This document shows, piece by piece, positions 6,339 to 13,700 of a DNA stretch of 15,487 bases. A model generated the notes under the pieces. That model was given only the letters and a program-made list of their open reading frames with translations, made no database searches and was not told where the DNA came from. Origin of the DNA: Chloroflexota bacterium. Its GTDB lineage: Bacteria > Chloroflexota > UBA6077. Position numbers and translations under genes: made by a program. The stretch lies in assembly GCA_023380955.1 (NCBI GenBank), contig JAMCTB010000114.1, positions 1-15,487 of the forward strand, written 5' to 3'. Each line of letters begins with the position of its first letter. Within the stretch, counting starts at the first letter, position 1.

Positions 6339-6362
6339 GGGGCCGGCCGGAAGGCCGGCCCC
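6339..6362 (-). terminator. Strong hairpin downstream of the binding-protein gene (attenuator-like)
   Basis: A perfect 10-bp stem, GGGGCCGGCC / GGCCGGCCCC with a 4-nt GGAA loop (plus strand), starts 22 bp after the binding-protein stop. No T-run follows on the minus strand, so it is not a classic intrinsic terminator. In operons of this type, hairpins after the binding-protein gene often stabilise its mRNA or reduce read-through into the permeases; that role here is inferred. Confidence 0.5.
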
Positions 6363-6384
6363 CAACGGACCGCTGAAGTGCTGG

Positions 6385-8169
6385 TTAGTGTTTGGCCAAC
6401 CAGATCTTGTCGCTGGAGTACTGGCCCGGGAAGGCGCTGCCGTCCATCCCCGTGAAGTAGACGTCCTTCACGTAGGGCTTGACCAGGACGAAGTTCTCGT
6501 CGTGGAACAGGAAGATGATCACCGCGTCGTCCACGACCGTCTTCTGCGCCTGGGCCCACATGTCCATGCGCTTCTTCTGGTCCGGCTCGGCGATGGCCTT
6601 CTTCATCAGGTCATCCAGCTGGGGATTGCTGTAGTAGGTGTGGTTGTTGCCCGCACCTGTGCCGAACAGCTCGGGGAGCCAGTTGTCGGGATCCGGGTAG
6701 TCGGCGTTCCAACCGTAGAAGCCCATCATGTACTGGCCCTTGTTGACCGACTCGCTGAAGGCCTTGGGCTCCATGGGCTCCAGCTTCACGTCGATGCCCA
6801 GATTGTCCTTCCACTGCTGCTGAGCAAACTGAGCTATGATCGGGTTGTTGCGGGTGTTCGCGTACTGGAAGGTGATCGCTGGCAGACCTTTGCCATCATG
6901 GAAGCCGGCGTCGGCCAGGAACTTCTTCGCCTTCGCGGCGTCGAACTTGTACTGCGTGCCGAGGTCGGACTGATAGCCGGGGTTTCCAGGCGGGATCCAG
7001 CTGTATGCCGGCTTGCCAACGCCCTGGCGAACCTGGTTGATCAGGGCGTCTCGGTCGATGGCCGTCGAGAAGGCCCGACGCACGTTCACGTTGTCGAAGG
7101 GCTTCTGCTTGTTGTTGAACTGTATGGCGAAGGTCGACAGCCTGGGGCTGCGGTTCAGCTGCTTGCTGAGGGTCGGGTCCTTCTGAACCTGGGTGATGAG
7201 CGCGTTGGGGACCTTGCCGATCTCGCGCTCACCGTTCAGGTAGGCAGCGTACTCAGCCTGAGCGTCGGTGACCATGGTCATGACGATCTTCTGCAGCTTC
7301 GGCTTCCCGCCGTAGTAGTTCTCGTTGGCCACGAGGGTGATGTGATCCTGATGGACCCACTCGGTCAGCTTGTAGGGGCCGTTGCCGATGTAGGTCTTGG
7401 GGTCCTCGGTCCACTTGTCGGGCTTGTCGGCAGTGCTGTTGGCCTTGATGATATCCTCGCGGACGGGGAACATAGGCCAGAGGGCGGCCAGATCGTTGAA
7501 GCTGGCCCGCGGATCCTTCAGCTTGACCTGCAGGGTGTAGTCGTCGACAGCCTTGATGCCGACGGCATCCCGCAGGGCCTGGAGCTTGGCCGGATCCTTC
7601 TCCTTGGAGCTGTTGTACTCCTCGGCGCCGACTACGGTGTAGTAGAAGGAGGCGTACTCGGCGGTCAGGGCCGGATCGAGGCTCCTCTTGAGGGAGTACT
7701 CGAAGTCCTTAGCCGTCACCGGCTTGCCGTCGCTATACTTGACGTCGTTTCGCAGCTTGAAGGTGTAGGTCTTGCCATCCGCCGAAATTCCACCGTTGGC
7801 AACGGTAGGAACTTCCTTAGCCACGGCCGGGATCAGATTGAGGTCCTTGTCGAACTTCAACAGGCCCTCGAACATCTGCCGGAGAACGGCGATGGAGGTG
7901 TCCCACGAGGCCAGATCGGGATCCAGCGTGGGCGGCTCACCGTCGATGTTGATGCGGAAGGTCTGGTTCGCGTCCATCTCGGCGGCTGGAGCAGCTGCAG
8001 CCGGAGCAGAGGTCGCGCCCGGGGCCGCTGGAGCAGCCGGCGCCTTAGTGGCCTGAGCCGCTGGAGCCGCAGTGGGTGCCGCCGTGGGCTGGGATTGGCA
8101 CGCTGCGAGCAACAGGGCAAGGGAAAACAGCATGACCAGAGGGGCAGCTAATCTCGCAAGCCTAGACAC
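6385..8169 (-). CDS. ABC transporter solute-binding lipoprotein, SBP_bac_5 (DppA/OppA type, 594 aa)
   Basis: A lipoprotein signal peptide ends in LLAAC with Cys24 as the lipid anchor. An Ala/Pro/Gln-rich linker (about 25-63) follows, then a family 5 binding domain: INIDGEPPTLDPDLASWDTS, QMFEGLLKFD, VTAKDFEYSLKRSLDP, AFSTAIDRDALINQ, and MGFYGWNADYPDPDNWLPEL near the C-terminal lobe. The Ala/Pro linker is common in lipoproteins of Chloroflexi and Gram-positives. The GTG start (8169) has AAAGGAG 8 nt upstream. It is the first gene of the operon with a strong promoter. It catches the substrate outside the membrane and delivers it to the two permeases. Peptides are the default guess for the family, but other small solutes are possible. 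Confidence 0.95.
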   Translation of the reverse strand: MSRLARLAAPLVMLFSLALLLAACQSQPTAAPTAAPAAQATKAPAAPAAPGATSAPAAAAPAAEMDANQTFRINIDGEPPTLDPDLASWDTSIAVLRQMFEGLLKFDKDLNLIPAVAKEVPTVANGGISADGKTYTFKLRNDVKYSDGKPVTAKDFEYSLKRSLDPALTAEYASFYYTVVGAEEYNSSKEKDPAKLQALRDAVGIKAVDDYTLQVKLKDPRASFNDLAALWPMFPVREDIIKANSTADKPDKWTEDPKTYIGNGPYKLTEWVHQDHITLVANENYYGGKPKLQKIVMTMVTDAQAEYAAYLNGEREIGKVPNALITQVQKDPTLSKQLNRSPRLSTFAIQFNNKQKPFDNVNVRRAFSTAIDRDALINQVRQGVGKPAYSWIPPGNPGYQSDLGTQYKFDAAKAKKFLADAGFHDGKGLPAITFQYANTRNNPIIAQFAQQQWKDNLGIDVKLEPMEPKAFSESVNKGQYMMGFYGWNADYPDPDNWLPELFGTGAGNNHTYYSNPQLDDLMKKAIAEPDQKKRMDMWAQAQKTVVDDAVIIFLFHDENFVLVKPYVKDVYFTGMDGSAFPGQYSSDKIWLAKH

Positions 8170-8234
8170 TTGCTTCTCCTTTCTAGAAAATGCGTCGGGG
8201 ATGAATTCTTGTGGCTAGGTGGGCAACCGGCGCC

Positions 8235-8262
8235 ATCATATCACTTTCGTAATGAAAGTCAA
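8235..8262 (-). promoter_or_regulatory. Promoter of the transporter operon
   Basis: On the minus strand TTGACT (8262-8257) and TATGAT (8240-8235) are 16 bp apart, both close to consensus. Transcription would start near 8228, giving a leader of about 60 nt that ends with a strong AAAGGAG before the GTG start. Confidence 0.7.
8243..8259. promoter_or_regulatory. Palindromic operator-like site inside the operon promoter
   Basis: ACTTTC and GAAAGT flank the 5-bp spacer GTAAT. The palindrome spans the end of the -35 box and most of the spacer, a position where a bound dimeric repressor would block RNA polymerase. No regulator gene is in the window, so the protein is unknown. Confidence 0.55.
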
Positions 8263-8335
8263 CCGGAGTGCTAGTCTGCTGTCGCTAAGTAGATTAGCCG
8301 GGGCTATAGATCAGCATTAAACAAGGGAAGTCGCT

Positions 8336-8701
8336 ATGAATCTGAAGAAGCTGCGACGAAATCTGATGATGGGCATCCTGTTGAGGTTGAGCGACGGGCT
8401 GGCGATGCTGCTGCTGTCGTCGGTGGGGGCTGTGGCCTTCCAGCTGGGGCTGGAGGTGTTGGCCGCGATCCTGGCGCTGGCGACCCTGGTGGGTTCCCTA
8501 TCGATGCTGCCCGGTGGGCTCGGAGCCGCCGAGGGGAGCGTCGCCGTGCTGCTGGTATCCACGGTAGGCCTGGCCTCCGACCTGGCGGTAGCGGCGACTC
8601 TCCTGATACGGCTCTGCACCCTCTGGTTTGGCGTCAGCGTTGGACTGGTGGCCCTGGGGCTGCTGCTCAGGCGGACGGAGATCGGGGCGGAAGCAGCGTA
8701 G
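8336..8701 (+). CDS. Flippase-like (LPG synthase TM / UPF0104) C-terminal fragment (121 aa)
   Basis: The protein is almost wholly hydrophobic, with about three membrane helices. The stretch GSLSMLPGGLGAAEGSVAVL followed by a helix ending in LLIRLCTLWFG matches the conserved C-terminal PGGLG..EG block of the lysylphosphatidylglycerol synthase transmembrane / UPF0104 family. Full-length members have about 300 residues, so roughly the first 60% is missing. The fragment has its own ATG with AGGGAAG about 5 nt upstream, so it may still be translated, but a working flippase is unlikely. No remaining N-terminal part was seen in the 70 bp upstream, which belongs to the transporter promoter region. 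It could be a remnant pseudogene or a small derived membrane protein. Confidence 0.55.
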   Translation: MNLKKLRRNLMMGILLRLSDGLAMLLLSSVGAVAFQLGLEVLAAILALATLVGSLSMLPGGLGAAEGSVAVLLVSTVGLASDLAVAATLLIRLCTLWFGVSVGLVALGLLLRRTEIGAEAA

Positions 8702-8716
8702 CTCGGGTCGCAAACC

Positions 8717-9049
8717 CTAGTCAGGATGCCCCGAGTCCCCTTCCTCCGACTCCTCTTCCCCCTCCTGGAGGTCCGGGTCGCTGTACATGCCCAGCTCGCG
8801 CCCCAGGTACACGGACACGACGAAGTCGTCTCGCGGCAGGTCCGCCGTCCAGACGAGGTCGTCGTCGATCCTGCCGATCAACTCCGTGATCTCCTGCTCC
8901 TCCAACTCCTTCTCGACGATTAGGACGCCGTAGACGACGGCGTGGGTGAAGTGCAGGTCGACCCGGGCGATAGGCTCCTCGCCCTGGCTGATGAGGTAGG
9001 CCTCGGAACGGGTGGTGCGGCAGATCCGGTCGAAATGTATGTCCTCCAT
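8717..9049 (-). CDS. Acidic hypothetical protein (110 aa)
   Basis: I do not recognise this family. The start ATG at 9049 (MEDIHFDRIC) is chosen because GGGGGG lies 4-5 nt upstream; a longer open frame to 9199 would run through the predicted promoter. The first 90 residues look like an alternating beta/alpha domain (ARVDLHFTHAVVYGVLIVEK, DDFVVSVYLGREL), and the last 20 are very acidic (EGEEESEEGDSGHPD). No membrane segment, cysteine cluster or catalytic motif is evident. It is convergent with the flippase-like fragment, with a 15-bp gap and no hairpin terminator. It has its own consensus-like promoter, which argues that it is a real gene. Confidence 0.65.
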   Translation of the reverse strand: MEDIHFDRICRTTRSEAYLISQGEEPIARVDLHFTHAVVYGVLIVEKELEEQEITELIGRIDDDLVWTADLPRDDFVVSVYLGRELGMYSDPDLQEGEEESEEGDSGHPD

Positions 9050-9117
9050 GATCCCCCCTCGATGCGCCGGGCGCTGCTGGTGCCGGCTTCTTCCCTCTGA
9101 GTTGTTGTTATTGCCGC

Positions 9118-9147
9118 ATAATAGCCGAGCGGCGGGACCGCGGTCAA
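9118..9147 (-). promoter_or_regulatory. Promoter of the acidic hypothetical gene
   Basis: On the minus strand TTGACC (9147-9142), an 18-bp spacer and TATTAT (9123-9118) are close to the sigma-70 consensus. The start would be near 9111, with a leader of about 60 nt that ends in the G-rich ribosome binding site. Confidence 0.6.
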
Positions 9148-9299
9148 CGCGAGAACGGTCCACCGATAGGGCGGGCGATCGGCCTGACAATAGCGTCATC
9201 TGATGACGAGCATTTTCATCCTTGACCGCACGTGGCCGAAGGCATTACCTTTTGTGTCGACAGCCTGCAACAGATCGGGGAGGCAGTAAGACCCTTTAG

Positions 9300-10778
9300 A
9301 TGGCAGCGACAACAGGGCAGAGAAGCCTGCGGGGACGCCCGCTGGTGATCGGCGTTCTCTCGGTTGCTCTTGCCATCTGGGCGCAGAGCTTCGTTGCCGG
9401 TCACGAGTTCCCATACGATGGGCTGCTGCTATACGCTGTTGCCCTGATCCTCGCTGCTCGGGCCTTCGAGTTTCCTCCGAAAGGGTCGGCGAACGGGAGG
9501 ACCGCGGCGCCCGTCGTCGACGGTACGCGTCGGTGGACGGTCGACCGTTCCGTTGCCCCGGTGGGCGCCTTCGCCCTGGCCGCTAACCTGCTCGCCCTCC
9601 GACTCTTCGCTGCCAACAGCAACCCCTCCGCCGCCTGGGTCCTGTATGCCGGAAGCGTCGTGGCGACGCCTGTGGCCGTATGGCTGGCGTCGGGGCGTCG
9701 ACGGCCTCGCCCGTTGAGGGACTGGGATCTCACCGAAGCGGCCGCCCTGGGCGTCGTGCTGCTGGTAGCCGCCGCCTTCCGGCTGTTCCGCATCGACTCG
9801 CTCCCCTTCGGCCTCTGGTGGGACGAGGCCTCGTATGGCCTTCAGGTGCTCCACATCATGAACGACCCCAGTTACAGGCCGGTGTTCGTCGGGGGCGCCT
9901 CTCAGATGCCCGCTCTGATGTGGTACGTGATGATCCCCTTCTTCGCCGCCTTCGGGCCGACTCCCCTGGGGTTGAGGATCGCCTCCGCCACCGCCGGAGT
10001 GCTGGGCGTGCTGGCGGTCTACCTGCTGAGTCGCGAGCTGTTTGGGAAGCGAACCGGTTTCATCGCCGGCCTTCTGCTCGCAGTAATGGCCTGGCACGTC
10101 AACTGGAGCCGGATCGGGATGGCCGGAGTGTGGTCGGTGGCGCTGGACGCCCTGTCGGCTTTCTTCCTGATCCGGGCGCTGCGCACCGGCAGCTGGCTCA
10201 GCTTCGCCCTGGCCGGGACCGCGCTCGGCCTAGGGCTGAACATGTACTACTCGTCGCGCCTGATGCCCCTGGTGCTGGCCCTCTACGTCGGCCACCGGGT
10301 CCTGGCGGAGCGAGCCAACTTCTTCAGGAGACAGCTGGGTGGGCTGGTGGTCTTCTGTGTAACGTTTCTGATCACGGTGAGCCCACTGGCTGAGTACGCC
10401 GTTCAGCACCCTGCCGATTTCAACTCGCGCACCGAAACTGTGACGGTCTTCAAAGAGGCAGCGGACAGCCATTCTTACCAGCCTGTCGTGGAGAACCTCC
10501 GCAAACACCTGCTGATGTTCCAGTACGCGGGGGACCGAAATGGGAGGCACAACCTGCCCGGGGCCCCGATGCTGGACCAGGTGATGGCCGCCCTGTTCGG
10601 TCTCGGGCTGATGATGGTGGCCCTCCGTGTCCACACGCGAGAGGGCTTCTTCTTGGCCGGCTGGTTCGCGGTCATGCTGGCCGGGGGTGTCTTCTCCCTC
10701 TCTTTCGAGGCACCCCAGGGATACCGGACGATCGACGAGGTGACTGCGGTTGCGCTTCTGTATAGAATAGCGCCATGA
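9300..10778 (+). CDS. GT39/PMT-like membrane glycosyltransferase, C-terminally short (492 aa)
   Basis: The protein has ten or more hydrophobic helices and the GT-C signature in the first large outer loop, LPFGLWWDEASYGLQVLHIM near residues 168-187, with the Asp-Glu expected to hold the catalytic Asp. It continues with PLGLRIASATAGVLGVLAVY and AWHVNWSRIGMAG, typical of ArnT/PMT_2 relatives that use polyprenyl-phosphate sugars. It stops soon after SFEAPQGYRTIDEVTAVALL, where relatives usually have further helices and often an outer C-terminal domain, so the end looks lost. The final codons overlap the next ATG as ATGA. GGGGAGG lies 16 nt before the ATG, farther than ideal, but an in-frame TAG sits directly upstream, so the gene cannot start earlier. 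It could be inactive or could depend on the next protein. Confidence 0.8.
   Translation: MAATTGQRSLRGRPLVIGVLSVALAIWAQSFVAGHEFPYDGLLLYAVALILAARAFEFPPKGSANGRTAAPVVDGTRRWTVDRSVAPVGAFALAANLLALRLFAANSNPSAAWVLYAGSVVATPVAVWLASGRRRPRPLRDWDLTEAAALGVVLLVAAAFRLFRIDSLPFGLWWDEASYGLQVLHIMNDPSYRPVFVGGASQMPALMWYVMIPFFAAFGPTPLGLRIASATAGVLGVLAVYLLSRELFGKRTGFIAGLLLAVMAWHVNWSRIGMAGVWSVALDALSAFFLIRALRTGSWLSFALAGTALGLGLNMYYSSRLMPLVLALYVGHRVLAERANFFRRQLGGLVVFCVTFLITVSPLAEYAVQHPADFNSRTETVTVFKEAADSHSYQPVVENLRKHLLMFQYAGDRNGRHNLPGAPMLDQVMAALFGLGLMMVALRVHTREGFFLAGWFAVMLAGGVFSLSFEAPQGYRTIDEVTAVALLYRIAP
10740..10768 (+). promoter_or_regulatory. Possible internal leaderless promoter of the fusion gene
   Basis: GTGACT (10740-10745), a 17-bp spacer and TAGAAT (10763-10768) lie within the end of the upstream gene. 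The -10 box ends 6 nt before the ATG at 10775, the same geometry as at 2653-2681. The -35 matches consensus at only 4 of 6 bases. Confidence 0.35.
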
Positions 10779-13700
10779 ACGTTCTCCCATCCAACCGGGT
10801 TTCCGCCTCTTCGGGGTCTGTCTCCCTTTCTGCGCCTGCCAGGTTGGTACTAGTCGCCATCCTCGTTCTTGCTGCTCTGGTTCGGCTGTACGGCCTCAAC
10901 TGGGACGCGAATCAGCACCTCCACCCCGACGAGCGGTTCATCGTCATGGTGACGATGGATCGGATCAGCCTCCCCTTTCCCAACCTGGGAGACGGCCATC
11001 TGGGGGATCCGCGCCGCAGCACCCTGAACCCCCGCTCCGCCGATCCCGCGACGGGACAGCCCCGCAACTTCGCCTATGGCTCGCTGCCCCTCTACCTGCT
11101 GAAGCTGTCGGGGCATCTCCTTCGCCCCCTCTGGCCGGGGTCCGAAGGGTTCGACGGTCTGACCCTGCTGGGGCGGCTGTTGTCGGCCATCTTCGACCTG
11201 GGAACGATCCTCCTGGCCTTCCTGATGGCGAGGCGGACGTACGGCCTGCTCGCCGGTCTGCTCGCCTCGCTCCTCCTCAGCCTCACCGTGCTGGATATTC
11301 AGCTCTCTCACTTCTACGCCTCCGATACCCTGCTCACCTTCTTCCTGATGCTGACCCTGTTTCTGGGGTTGCGGGTGCTGGAGAAACCCTCGGGGGGCCG
11401 GATCGTTCTGATGGGCATGGCGGCGGGGCTGGCCATGGCATGCAAGGTCTCCGCGGCGCCAGTGCTGCTTCCCGTGGGGCTGGCGTGCCTCCTGGCGAAC
11501 TACGGAATAGGCGCTGGCCCGGGCGAGCGGTGGGCGCGGGCGCTCCCCGGGGCGATCCTGGCCTCGCTGGTCGCCGGCGGTGTGTTCCTGCTGTTCCAGC
11601 CCTACGCCCTGCTGGATCCGCAGCCCTTCCTGCGGGACATCCAGAACGAGGGGGACATGGTCCGGGGGATCTCGGTGTTGCCCTACACCATCCAGTATCT
11701 CCGGACACCGCCGGTGGTGTACCAGGTCGGCACCCTCTTTTTCTGGACTGCGGGCCCGGCGCTGACGGCGGCGGCCGTGGCGGGCTTGGTGGCTTACCTC
11801 GTTCGGCTCTTCAGGCGGCGCGTTGCCGCCGAGTGGGTGCTGGCCGGCTGGCTCGTCCCCTATCTGGCGATCAACCTCAGCTTCCAGGTGAAGTTCGCCC
11901 GGTACATGCTGCCGGTGGCGCCCATCCTGGTGATCCTGGCGGCTGCCGGCCTGGTGGCCCTCTGGAGGCGGACGGATTCCTCCGCCAGGAGCGAGCGCAC
12001 AGCGGTGTCAGAGGTCGCGGCCGAGGAGCAGACCTCAGCGGTCGTTGGCGACGGGCACGGACGGCTCCGCGCGCGGCTTTGGGGCAGCTTGCCCGCGCTG
12101 TTGCTGCTGCTGGTGCTCGTTGGAACGGCGGTTCAAGCGGCCGGCTTCCTCTCCATCTACTCCAGGGAGCACACCAGGGTCGAGGCCAGCCGGTGGATCT
12201 ACGACAACGTGCCCCGGGGCGCCGGCCTGGGCAGCGAGCACTGGGACGATGCTCTTCCCCTGAACCTGTCCGACCGGCCGGGCCGGCAGGCCGACTACCG
12301 GATCGCGACCCTGCCGATGTACGACCCGGATACTCCCGATAAGCGTCGCGCCCTGGTTCAGAGCCTGTCCCAGATCGACTACATCGTCCTGTCCAGCAAC
12401 CGGCTTTACGGCTCGATAGCCAAGGTTCCAGAGAGCTACCCGATGGCGTCGGCCTACTACACCCTCCTCTTCCAGGGGAAGCTGGGGTTCGACCTGGTGG
12501 CCACCTTCGCCTCTTACCCCACCGTAGGACCCCTCCAGGCGGTGGACGACATGGCAGACGAGAGCTTCACCGTCTACGACCACCCGAAGGTGCTGATCTT
12601 CAAGAAGAGCCCCACCTTCTCTCCGGATAGGGTCCAGCAGCTGCTGGGCGCCATCCCCCTGGACCGCATCGTACCCCTGAAGCAGATCCAGTCCGGGGGC
12701 AGCGGCCTCTTGCTGAGCGAGGAGCGGCGGGCCGTGGAGGAGCAGGGCGGGACCTGGTCCTCCCTGTACGATCCCGATGGCGTCACCAACCGGCTGCCGA
12801 CCCTCTTCTGGTGGCTGGCCCTCGAGCTGCTGGGACTGTTGGCGCTTCCCCTGGCGTGGCGGATCTTCGCCCGCTTCCCGGACCGGGGCTACGGCCTGGC
12901 CAAGGTGCTGGGGCTGCTGGGGGTGAGCTACCTGGCGTGGCTGCTGCCCAGCCTGCATCTGGTGCCCTTCGGGCGGCTCTCCATCCTGCTGGGGATGGCG
13001 GTGCTGGGGCTGATCGGCGTCGCGGTCCTCCGCGCTGAGGGCGGCGCCTTTCGCCGCTTCTACCTGGCCCACCGCGGGGTGGTTCTGGTACACGAACTGC
13101 TGTTTCTGGGAGCCTTCGCCCTCTTCTGGTTCATACGGGTCCGCAACCCCGACCTGTGGCATCTGAACTTCGGCGGGGAGAAGCCGATGGAGTTCGCCTT
13201 CCTGAATGCCGTGGCCAAGTCCACCTACTTCCCGCCCTACGATCCCTGGATGGCCGGTGGATACATAAACTACTACTACTTTGGCTACGTCATGGTCGCG
13301 ACGGTTATGCGGCTCACCGGAATCGTTCCCGCCGTAGCCTTCAACCTGGCGATCCCCTCCATCTTCGCACTGACCGCCGCGGGGTTGTACTCCTTTGGGT
13401 TCAACTTCGTCCTGGTCTCCCGCCGCCTGGTGGCTCGCGCTCTGCCGGACCGCGCGATCCTGGCGGGCCTCGCGACGGCGCTGGTCGTGCTGATCGCCGG
13501 GAACCTGGACGGCCCGACGCAGGTCCTCGAGGCTCTCCGGAGGCTGGGCGGCCTGCAGTTCAAGAGCACTCTGCCCATGGTGGAGGGGACCGTCAAGGCC
13601 TTAGCGGGCGTCTGGGCCGTGCTGTCTGGTGGTAGGGTGCTTCCGGCCTTCGACTTCTGGAGGTCCACCCGCATCATCGGTCCGGAGAACCCCACGCCGA

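Noticed and set aside
6339..6362. Classic rho-independent terminator
   Set aside because: The stem is strong but no T-run follows in the direction of transcription, and the operon continues downstream.
6388..8151. A 587-codon open frame on the plus strand opposite the binding-protein gene
   Set aside because: It is a mirror of a GC-rich gene: the composition is Val/Leu/Gly/Arg-rich with no recognisable domain, whereas the minus-strand protein is a clear SBP_bac_5 lipoprotein.
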